A stretch of 11,063 bases of DNA from Loktanella sp. (GTDB taxonomy: Bacteria > Pseudomonadota > Alphaproteobacteria > Rhodobacterales > Rhodobacteraceae): NCBI GenBank assembly GCA_003551805.1, contig PUNR01000329.1, positions 1 through 11,063 of the forward strand. The letters run 5' to 3'. Position 1 is the stretch's first letter, and the number at the start of each line of letters is the position of its first letter. Below, in pieces: positions 5,946-11,063 of this stretch. The translations under genes were made by a program, and so were the position numbers. Under the pieces are notes generated by a model. It worked only from the letters and a program-made list of their open reading frames with translations, did not search any database and had not been told where the DNA came from.

Positions 5946-6563
5946 TTATCGACTGGCTGGGGCGTCACGTTCCAGCCCGTCAAACAGGATGTTCGCCGCC
6001 CCCAACGCGCGGTCAAGCGCCCCGTCCTGATCCGGCGACGCGGCAATCCACAATGCGGCATCTACCAGGGCACCGTTGATCAGTTGTGCCATGGCCTCTG
6101 GATCGGCGTGCCTGATCCGCCCGCCCTGCATCAGGGCAGCAAGTACATCGCGCAAGTCGACAATCCACGTCTGCTGATCCAGCTCGCGCATCTTTTGACC
6201 CAGCACTGATGACGCATCACGCAGATACACCCGCTGAATTTCAGGGTCGCGTGCCTGTTCAAGCCACAGCAGGCAACAAGCGCGGAACCCGTCCCAAGGG
6301 TCGGCGTGGCGCTTTTCCTCGGCATCCAGACGCTCTGCAATTTCGGCGTCAATTTGATGGATGACAGCCTCTAACAATCCTTCCTTGCCGCCAAAATGGT
6401 GGTAAAGCGCGCCGCGCGTCACACCTGCATCCGCACAGATCGCATCCATCGCCGACGCGGCATAGCCGTCTGCAGCAAAGGCGCGGCGCGCGGCGTTGAC
6501 CAGTTGCGCCTTGGTTTCGGCACGCATCTGTTCGCGGCTACGGCGGGTGGCGGGCTCGGTCAT
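5946..6563 (-). CDS. TetR/AcrR-family transcriptional repressor
   Basis: A 205-residue TetR-type regulator that probably represses the divergent MATE efflux gene and itself. The N-terminal DNA-binding domain is typical: ARRAFAADGYAAS (25-37), then the helix-turn-helix SAMDAICADAGVTRGALYHHF (about 37-57) and GGKEGLLEAVI. The C-terminal ligand-binding part is mostly helical (WDGFRACCLLWLEQA, VYLRDASSVLGQKM) and does not show which compound it senses. Two ATGs are possible. The one at 6569 is only 3 nt from GAGG, while that at 6563 (MTEPATRRSRE) is 9 nt away, so I prefer 6563. The GAGG is in the spacer of a palindrome (6566-6582) proposed as operator, which suggests autoregulation. It ends 3 bp from the NYN gene, tail to tail. 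Confidence 0.93.
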   Translation of the reverse strand: MTEPATRRSREQMRAETKAQLVNAARRAFAADGYAASAMDAICADAGVTRGALYHHFGGKEGLLEAVIHQIDAEIAERLDAEEKRHADPWDGFRACCLLWLEQARDPEIQRVYLRDASSVLGQKMRELDQQTWIVDLRDVLAALMQGGRIRHADPEAMAQLINGALVDAALWIAASPDQDGALDRALGAANILFDGLERDAPASR

Positions 6564-6591
6564 TGACATACACCTCGTATGTTTCTAGATC
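6563..6591 (+). promoter_or_regulatory. predicted promoter for the MATE efflux gene
   Basis: TTGACA at 6563-6568 is a perfect -35 box. After 17 nt comes TAGATC (6586-6591) as a weaker -10. The start would be near 6598, about 36 nt before the MATE ATG. Operator 1 covers the -35 edge and most of the spacer, and operator 2 covers the start point: a standard layout for repression. The -35 box overlaps the tetR start codon on the other strand. Confidence 0.5.
6566..6582. promoter_or_regulatory. operator 1, palindrome ACATAC-N5-GTATGT
   Basis: A perfect 6+6 bp inverted repeat with 5-bp spacer ACCTC, between tetR and the MATE gene. The arms resemble those of the AcrR-type operator (TACATAC...GTATGTA, from memory), so the adjacent TetR/AcrR protein is the likely binder. 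On the tetR strand the spacer reads GAGGT, which is that gene's ribosome binding site. Confidence 0.65.
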
Positions 6592-6595
6592 ACTT

Positions 6596-6612
6596 ACATA
6601 CGCAATGTATGT
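6596..6612. promoter_or_regulatory. operator 2, palindrome ACATAC-N5-GTATGT
   Basis: A second copy with identical arms and a different spacer (GCAAT), centred 30 bp from operator 1, close to three helical turns. Both copies are followed by TTCT, so GTATGTTTCT is also a 10-bp direct repeat (6577-6586 and 6607-6616). It covers the predicted MATE transcription start. Confidence 0.65.
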
Positions 6613-6633
6613 TTCTTGACCCCCGAGTGCAAT

Positions 6634-7965
6634 ATGTCCACGATCATCCGTCCCGTCCCGACCATCCGCGCCGAAATTGCGCCGCTTCTGAAACTCGCGT
6701 TTCCGATTGTGGCAGGGCTTGGGGCATCGACATTGATCGGTGTGGTGGACACGGTGATGATCTCGCCCTTGGGCACCTTGCCGCTGGCCGCTGCATCGCT
6801 GACCACGGCAACGCTGATTATCTTTTATTCTGCGATCTACGGATTTGTCTCGGCCACGGGGGTAGAGGCAGCACAGCGCCACGGTGCAGGCGACGCCAAA
6901 GGTGTGGCAGAGGCGCTTTGGGCCGGGCTGCGGCTGGCTGTTATCGCGGGGCTGTTCTGCGCTGGCCTGATGCTGCTCGCGTTGTTCGCCCTGCCGTTGC
7001 TGAACCAGCCCGCCAATGTGCTGGCGATCCTGACGCCCTATTGGGTGGCGATGACTGCATTGCTGGTGCCGCTGGCGGTGCTGATGGTGATTTCCCAAGT
7101 CCTGAACGCGATGGACCGGCCATGGACCGCCGCCGGCTTTGCTTTTGTCGGTGTCGTGGTGAATGTGCCAATGAATTACATCTTTATCTGGGGGATCGGT
7201 GACTGGTCCGGTTTTGGCCTTGTGGGTGCCGGTCTGGCCAGCATCGCATCCGAGGCGCTGGCCCTGCTGGTCGCTTTCATCTGGCTGTGGCGCAAAGGAC
7301 TGCTGCGACCGGCAGGAAACAAGGCGCTGCGGCGGCACCTGACGCTGGGCGGCATCCCTTTGGCCATCGGCTATACCGGTGAAGGCGCTGCCTATGCGCT
7401 GGTCGGCATCATGCTCGGCATTTTTGGCGCGACTGCGCTTGCTGCCAACCAGATCGTGCAGGCTGTGGGTGGTGTGCTTTACATGCTGCCGCTTGGCCTT
7501 GCCGCTGCCGTCACAATCCGCATCGGGCAAGCCAGCGGTGCCGAAAACCCCGCACGTCTGCGGCCTATCGCAGTGGCAGCGCTGGGCGTGGTCACGTTCT
7601 GGATGGGTGCAGTCACCATCGCACTGATCCTGTCGGGCGGTTGGCTGGCCAGCATGTTGTCAGATGACCCAGAGGTGATCGCGCTTGCCACAGCGATGTT
7701 CATTATCGTCGCCCTTATTCAGGTGATCGACGGGGCGCAATCCACCGGGCTTGGCGCGCTGCGGGGGATCATGGATTTTGTCTGGCCCACACGGTTCACG
7801 CTGGCATGCTATTGGCTGTTTGCCTTGCCATTGGCTGCTGCACTGGGGTTCTGGGCAGGTTTCGGGCCATTGGGTGTCTGGGTCGGTTATGGCATCGGGA
7901 CAAGCGTGATCGCCGTGGCACTGCCGATCAGGTTCTGGCGTCTGACCGCACCAAACCGCGGATAG
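6634..7965 (+). CDS. MATE-family multidrug/Na+ efflux transporter
   Basis: A 443-residue inner-membrane antiporter of the MATE family (NorM/DinF-like), which exports drugs or metabolites using a sodium or proton gradient. It has about twelve hydrophobic segments in two halves. The first half opens with LLKLAFPIVAGLGASTLIGVVDTVMI (about 19-44), the usual P-I-v....l..vvDt.mi signature. The second half repeats it with LTLGGIPLAIGYTGEGAAYALVGIMLGIFGATALAANQI (about 238-276). The length is normal. In-frame TTG at 6616 would add six residues but lies at the end of operator 2; ATG 6634 (MSTIIRPVP) is preferred, though its ribosome binding site is weak (GAG, 8 nt away). It is divergent from the TetR gene with two shared operators, so it is probably induced by a ligand of that regulator. 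The cargo cannot be told from sequence. Confidence 0.93.
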   Translation: MSTIIRPVPTIRAEIAPLLKLAFPIVAGLGASTLIGVVDTVMISPLGTLPLAAASLTTATLIIFYSAIYGFVSATGVEAAQRHGAGDAKGVAEALWAGLRLAVIAGLFCAGLMLLALFALPLLNQPANVLAILTPYWVAMTALLVPLAVLMVISQVLNAMDRPWTAAGFAFVGVVVNVPMNYIFIWGIGDWSGFGLVGAGLASIASEALALLVAFIWLWRKGLLRPAGNKALRRHLTLGGIPLAIGYTGEGAAYALVGIMLGIFGATALAANQIVQAVGGVLYMLPLGLAAAVTIRIGQASGAENPARLRPIAVAALGVVTFWMGAVTIALILSGGWLASMLSDDPEVIALATAMFIIVALIQVIDGAQSTGLGALRGIMDFVWPTRFTLACYWLFALPLAAALGFWAGFGPLGVWVGYGIGTSVIAVALPIRFWRLTAPNRG

Positions 7966-8030
7966 CGGCACCACAAGGGCTGGACCCGCGCGTCGTTGCG
8001 CATTACCTCTGCCCTATGCAGGAGAATGCG

Positions 8031-8981
8031 ATGACCAAGCCGCCCCTTACCCTATATCTGGCCGCCCCGCGCGGATTTTGCGCTGGCGTGGACCGCGCGA
8101 TCAAGATCGTCGAAATGGCGATCCAGAAATGGGGCGCGCCCGTCTATGTCCGTCATGAAATCGTGCATAACAAATTCGTCGTCGACGCGCTGCGCGATCA
8201 AGGGGCGGTGTTTGTCGAAGAACTGGATGATTGTCCCGACGACCGCCCGGTGATTTTTTCCGCCCATGGCGTGCCCAAAGCCGTGCCAGCGGCAGCGGCA
8301 AAGCGCGAGATGATCTATGTCGACGCCACCTGCCCGCTGGTCAGCAAAGTGCATATCGAGGCACAGCGCCATGCCGATAACGGGTTGCAAATGATCATGA
8401 TCGGCCACGAAGGCCACCCCGAAACCATCGGCACGATGGGGCAATTGCCCGAGGGCGAGGTGCTGCTGGTCGAAACCGTAGAAGATGTGGCGACCGTGCA
8501 GGTCCGCGATCCCGCGCGGCTTGCCTTTGTTACGCAGACCACCCTGTCGGTCGATGACACCGCCGATATCGTTGCCGCCTTGCAGGCGCGTTTCCCCGCG
8601 ATCATTGGTCCGCATAAAGAAGACATCTGCTACGCCACCACCAACCGTCAGGAAGCGGTCAAGGCAATGGCCCCCAAATGTGACGCCATGCTGGTGGTCG
8701 GTGCGCCTAATTCATCCAACTCCAAACGACTGGTCGAAGTCGGTGCGCGTGCGGGCTGTGCCTATAGCCAGCTGGTGCAACGGGCGACCGATATCGACTG
8801 GCGTGCGCTGGACGGGATCGCATCCATGGGCATCACCGCAGGCGCATCTGCCCCCGAAGTGCTGATCAACGAAGTGATCGACGCGTTCCGCGACCGCTAT
8901 GACGTTACGGTCGAAATGGTGGAAACCGCCAAGGAAAACGTCGAATTCAAGGTGCCGCGCGTCCTGCGCGAACTGGCCTGA
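8031..8981 (+). CDS. ispH: 4-hydroxy-3-methylbut-2-enyl diphosphate reductase
   Basis: IspH carries out the last step of the MEP isoprenoid pathway, reducing HMBPP to IPP and DMAPP with an oxygen-sensitive iron-sulfur cluster. The 316 residues include the three cluster cysteines C17 (APRGFCAGVDRA), C101 (VDATCPLVSKVH) and C200 (EDICYATTNRQ). Substrate-binding histidines are H46 (EIVHNKFVV), H79 (SAHGVP) and H129 in GHEGHPET, with the proton-donating E131 beside it. TQTTLSVDDT (168-177) and APNSSNSKRL complete the signature. The start ATG 8031 has AGGAG six nt upstream, a strong site. No clear promoter is seen in the 65 nt after the MATE stop, so the promoter may lie there in weak form or transcription may read through. 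It leads a four-gene plus-strand unit. Confidence 0.97.
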   Translation: MTKPPLTLYLAAPRGFCAGVDRAIKIVEMAIQKWGAPVYVRHEIVHNKFVVDALRDQGAVFVEELDDCPDDRPVIFSAHGVPKAVPAAAAKREMIYVDATCPLVSKVHIEAQRHADNGLQMIMIGHEGHPETIGTMGQLPEGEVLLVETVEDVATVQVRDPARLAFVTQTTLSVDDTADIVAALQARFPAIIGPHKEDICYATTNRQEAVKAMAPKCDAMLVVGAPNSSNSKRLVEVGARAGCAYSQLVQRATDIDWRALDGIASMGITAGASAPEVLINEVIDAFRDRYDVTVEMVETAKENVEFKVPRVLRELA

Positions 8982-8985
8982 TCCT

Positions 8986-9435
8986 ATGCAAGCCATCCCC
9001 CGTTCCGCATTGCTGCTGGGCCTCGCCGGGCTGATCCCGTTTTTCTGGGGCGCGTTGACCGTCCTGCGCCCTGAACTGGGGCAATGGGGTGTGACAAACA
9101 TCGGCCCGCGCTTTGTCGGACCTTACGTGCAGCTATTCTATGGTGCGGTGATCCTGTCGTTCATGTCCGGCGTACTTTGGGGCTTTGCCACCAAGGCAAC
9201 AGGGCGCGTCGCCACAGCCAGCTACATTCTGTCGGTGATCCCTGCGCTTTGGGTTTTCTTCATGACAGGGGGCGGACCGACAGCAGCAGCGGTGAACCTG
9301 ATCGTGGGCTTTGTGGGCCTGTTGTTACTGGATTGGCATTTCTGGCAGATGGGTCTTGCGCCGAAATGGTGGATGCATCTGCGCGGGCTGCTGACGGCGC
9401 TTGTGGTGCTGTCGTTTCTGCCTGTGGTGCTGTGA
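8986..9435 (+). CDS. DUF3429 family small integral membrane protein
   Basis: A 149-residue, very hydrophobic protein that I place in DUF3429; the family's function is unknown. About five membrane segments can be seen: 8-26 (LLLGLAGLIPFFWGALTVL), 48-67 (VQLFYGAVILSFMSGVLWGF), 74-93, 100-117 (NLIVGFVGLLLLDWHFW) and 129-148. The conserved SGVLWGF and a WHFW motif rich in aromatics are notable. The frame is open further upstream, but that part shadows ispH; the ATG at 8986, four nt after the ispH stop, fits a coupled start, with no good ribosome binding site. Its stop TGA shares one base with the rnhA ATG. The context (isoprenoid enzyme, RNase H) gives no firm clue. Confidence 0.8.
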   Translation: MQAIPRSALLLGLAGLIPFFWGALTVLRPELGQWGVTNIGPRFVGPYVQLFYGAVILSFMSGVLWGFATKATGRVATASYILSVIPALWVFFMTGGGPTAAAVNLIVGFVGLLLLDWHFWQMGLAPKWWMHLRGLLTALVVLSFLPVVL

Positions 9436-9887
9436 TGGCCGATCTTTACGCTTATACCGACGGGGCCTGTTCCGGGAATCCGGGGCCGGGTGGCTGGGGT
9501 GCCTTGCTGATCGCGCGCAACGGCGATGCCGTCATCAAGGAACGCAGCCTGAAAGGCGGCGAGGCATTGACGACGAACAACCGCATGGAACTGCTGGCTG
9601 CGATATCTGCGCTGGAAACTCTGGGCCGCGCGACCGAAATCACCATCGTGACCGACAGCGCATATGTCAAAGACGGGATCACCAGCTGGATTCACGGCTG
9701 GAAAAAGCGCGGCTGGAAGACCGCAGCCAACAAACCCGTCAAGAACGAAGACCTGTGGCGCAGGCTTGATACCGCAGTCGGCCAGCACAAAGTCCGCTGG
9801 GAATGGGTCAAAGGCCACGCAGGGCACCCCGAAAACGAACGCGCGGATGAACTGGCCCGCGCAGGCATGGCACCGTTCAAACCATGA
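9435..9887 (+). CDS. rnhA: ribonuclease HI
   Basis: RNase HI cuts the RNA strand of RNA-DNA hybrids, removing R-loops and primers; cytoplasmic. At 150 residues it is close to the E. coli enzyme. The full catalytic set is present: D9 in AYTDGACSGNPGPGGWG, E52 in TTNNRMELLAAI, D74 in IVTDSAYV, H128 in VKGHAGHPENERADELA and D138. The basic handle region WIHGWKKRGWKTAANKPVKNEDLW (about 85-108) is also present, marking it as an E. coli type 1 enzyme with a substrate-binding protrusion. It starts at the A of the upstream TGA (TGATG) and ends in an ATGA overlap with the next gene, so all three are probably translated from one message. Confidence 0.97.
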   Translation: MADLYAYTDGACSGNPGPGGWGALLIARNGDAVIKERSLKGGEALTTNNRMELLAAISALETLGRATEITIVTDSAYVKDGITSWIHGWKKRGWKTAANKPVKNEDLWRRLDTAVGQHKVRWEWVKGHAGHPENERADELARAGMAPFKP

Positions 9888-10507
9888 CTTTGATGATGGT
9901 CCTTGATTATGCGGCGGTCTTTGTCTTTGCGCTGACCGGCGCGCTGGTCGCGAGCCGTGCGCAGCTTGATATTGTGGGGTTTGTGTTCATCGCCAGCCTG
10001 ACCGCCGTGGGCGGCGGCACGATACGCGATGTGATCCTGAACCGCGATTCAGTGTTCTGGGTGGCGGACCCGACCTATATTCTGGTCGCTGCCACGGCTG
10101 CGATCCTTGTGTTCTGGACCGCGCATCTGTTGGAAAGCCGGTATCGCACAATCCTGTGGCTGGATGCCTGCGCGCTTGCCGTCGCTGTGCCCGCTGGCGT
10201 TGCTGTGGCGCTGGCGCTGGAACAACCTTTCGGCATCGTCATCATCATGGGGATCACGACAGGCTGTTTTGGCGGGCTGATGCGCGATGTCGTCTGCAAC
10301 GAAGTACCGCTGGTCCTGAAACAGGGCGAACTTTACGTCACCTGCGCCTTGGCGGGCGGGATCGCCGCACTGCTGGCACTGGCCTTTGATCTGCCGACGG
10401 CATTGGCGCTGCTGATCTGCGCGGGCGTCACATTCACACTGCGCGCCGGCAGCCTGCTGTTCGGCTGGAACCTGAGCGTTTACAAAGCCTATCCGCCCCG
10501 TCAGTGA
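9884..10507 (+). CDS. TRIC/UPF0126 family membrane protein (YadS/YicG-like)
   Basis: A 207-residue protein with about six to seven membrane helices and the two internal repeats of the UPF0126/TRIC family. Each repeat carries a glycine-rich turn with an Arg-Asp pair: GGGTIRDVILNR (43-54) and GGLMRDVVCNEVPLVL (130-145). Bacterial members are related to trimeric intracellular cation channels and some relatives are linked to amino-acid uptake, so cation channel or small-solute transporter are both possible. Start ATG 9884 overlaps the rnhA stop (ATGA); in-frame ATGs at 9893 and 9896 are alternatives. It is the last gene of the ispH unit, and its stop lies within a palindrome facing the convergent quinone oxidoreductase gene. 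Confidence 0.88.
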   Translation: MTLMMVLDYAAVFVFALTGALVASRAQLDIVGFVFIASLTAVGGGTIRDVILNRDSVFWVADPTYILVAATAAILVFWTAHLLESRYRTILWLDACALAVAVPAGVAVALALEQPFGIVIIMGITTGCFGGLMRDVVCNEVPLVLKQGELYVTCALAGGIAALLALAFDLPTALALLICAGVTFTLRAGSLLFGWNLSVYKAYPPRQ

Positions 10508-10515
10508 CCGGGCGG
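10493..10515. terminator. palindrome at the end of the TRIC gene, possible terminator
   Basis: CCGCCC, one mismatched base, GTCA, a central G, then TGAC, mismatch and GGGCGG: a 23-bp inverted repeat with ten paired positions. It spans the TGA stop. Neither side has a T run (AATACCTTAG on the plus strand, ATAGGCTTTG on the minus strand), so it may act as an RNA-stabilising hairpin or weak terminator. Confidence 0.35.
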
Positions 10516-10520
10516 AATAC

Positions 10521-10533
10521 CTTAGCGGCTAAG
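10521..10533. repeat. 13-bp perfect palindrome over the oxidoreductase stop
   Basis: CTTAGC-G-GCTAAG. It includes the TAG stop of the minus-strand gene and lies 5 bp from the larger palindrome at 10493-10515. Position between two convergent genes suggests a part in ending transcription from either side. Confidence 0.3.
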
Positions 10534-11063
10534 CCACCTTCAGCACGATTTTCCCGATATGCGCGCTGCTTTCCATCCGCGCATGGGCCGCTGCCGCATC
10601 AGCCAGCGAAAATTCCTGATCCATCACCGGCGCAACCTTGCTTGCGGCGATCAATGGCCAGACTTGTGCGCGCAATTGCTGCGCAATCCGCGCCTTGGCC
10701 AGATCAGACTGCGGCCGCAACGTCGATCCGGTGATCGTCAGACGCCGCGTCATCATCTGGACAAGGTTCAGTTCTACCTTCGGGCCTTGCAGAAATGCAA
10801 TCTGGACCAATCGGCCATCATCTGCCAAGGCACTCAGATTACGCTGTATATAAGGGCCACCGACCATATCAAGGATCAGATCAACGCCACCCAACTCTTT
10901 CACTTTTGCAACAAAATCGGTGTCTCGGTAATTGAACGCGCTTTCCGCACCCAGACTAACGCAGGCCGCGCATTTTTCATCAGATCCGGCAGTTGTGAAG
11001 ACACGTGCACCAAAGGCGTGGGCAAGCTGAATGGCCGTCGTTCCTATCCCCGATGACCCGCCA
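10529..11063 (-). CDS. NAD(P)H:quinone oxidoreductase, zinc-free MDR family (5' part beyond right edge)
   Basis: The C-terminal 177 residues of a medium-chain dehydrogenase/reductase without zinc, of the quinone oxidoreductase (Qor / PIG3-like) type, which reduces quinones with NADPH. The frame is open to the window edge, where it begins GGSSGIGTTAIQLAHAFGARV: the nucleotide-binding GxGxxG turn of the Rossmann fold, and then TTAGSDEKC for the cofactor phosphate region. GVDLILDMVGGPYIQRNLSALADDGRLVQIAFLQG is the second half of the fold. RRLTITGSTLRPQ and the end SSAHIGKIVLKV are strongly PIG3/QOR-like. The real start is outside the window; a GTG at 10903 is internal and should not be used. It converges with the TRIC gene, 21 bp apart. 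Exact substrate is uncertain. Confidence 0.9.
   Translation of the reverse strand, partial: GGSSGIGTTAIQLAHAFGARVFTTAGSDEKCAACVSLGAESAFNYRDTDFVAKVKELGGVDLILDMVGGPYIQRNLSALADDGRLVQIAFLQGPKVELNLVQMMTRRLTITGSTLRPQSDLAKARIAQQLRAQVWPLIAASKVAPVMDQEFSLADAAAAHARMESSAHIGKIVLKVA

Noticed and set aside
5929..5952. A hairpin terminator between the convergent NYN and tetR genes
   Set aside because: Only a 5-bp GTCGA/TCGAC stem with a 13-nt AT-rich loop can be formed, too weak to call.
6538..7530. A 330-codon open frame on the minus strand, antisense to the first part of the MATE gene
   Set aside because: Its composition is rich in Gln, His, Arg and Asp without any recognisable domain, it runs through the tetR start, both operators and the MATE promoter, and the plus strand carries a clear MATE protein. 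It is a GC-driven shadow.
7966..8030. A riboswitch, sRNA or strong promoter ahead of ispH
   Set aside because: The gap is only 65 nt. Apart from the AGGAG ribosome binding site, no paired -35/-10 boxes at normal spacing or conserved fold could be recognised.
1..11063. A mobile, defence or biosynthetic island
   Set aside because: No integrase, transposase, toxin-antitoxin pair, tRNA, terminal repeats or CRISPR repeats were found, and nearly all genes are housekeeping in type with similar base use throughout. The NYN protein is a nuclease relative but sits alone beside folK, not in a defence set. The 33-residue insert in FolK was also considered as unusual and dropped because, as I recall, related enzymes have it; the blank last entry under findings marks that dropped item and holds no claim.

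Overview
The window looks like core chromosome of an alphaproteobacterium, most likely Rhodobacterales (Roseobacter/Rhodobacter group). The reasons are the moderately high GC, the tight head-to-tail packing, a single long SpoT/Rel-type protein next to rpoZ, an omega subunit with a long acidic tail, and the pdxJ-acpS neighbourhood. The assignment rests on remembered protein families and gene order; no search was run. There are no rRNA or tRNA genes, insertion sequences, phage genes or CRISPR arrays, and no gene-free stretch exceeds about 120 bp.

Left arm (1-5260, all minus strand, read right to left): folK (folate), rpoZ (RNA polymerase omega), spoT/rsh (ppGpp synthetase/hydrolase), a DUF2062 membrane protein, pdxJ (vitamin B6), a small nucleoside-deaminase-like zinc enzyme, and the first 48 codons of acpS (holo-ACP synthase), which runs off the left edge. 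The last three are joined by two ATGA overlaps. A promoter in front of rpoZ can be proposed.

Middle (5261-7965): a NYN/LabA-like putative RNase gene is divergent from folK, and their two predicted -10 boxes overlap. It converges, 3 bp apart, on a TetR-family regulator gene. That regulator is divergent from a MATE efflux gene. Between them lie two copies of the palindrome ACATAC-N5-GTATGT, 30 bp centre to centre, over a good promoter for the MATE gene: a self-contained, probably drug-inducible efflux module.

Right arm (8031-10507, plus strand): ispH (isoprenoid precursors), a five-helix DUF3429 membrane protein, rnhA (RNase HI) and a TRIC/UPF0126 membrane protein, spaced by 4 nt, then overlapping by 1 and 4 nt, so probably one transcript. 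Two palindromes cover the convergent junction with a quinone oxidoreductase gene whose 5' half lies beyond the right edge.

I found no clearly undescribed system. The points most worth a second look are the deaminase wedged between pdxJ and acpS, whose substrate loop is unlike guanine deaminase or TadA, and the twin-operator tetR/MATE control region, where the tetR ribosome binding site sits in the loop of a palindrome.
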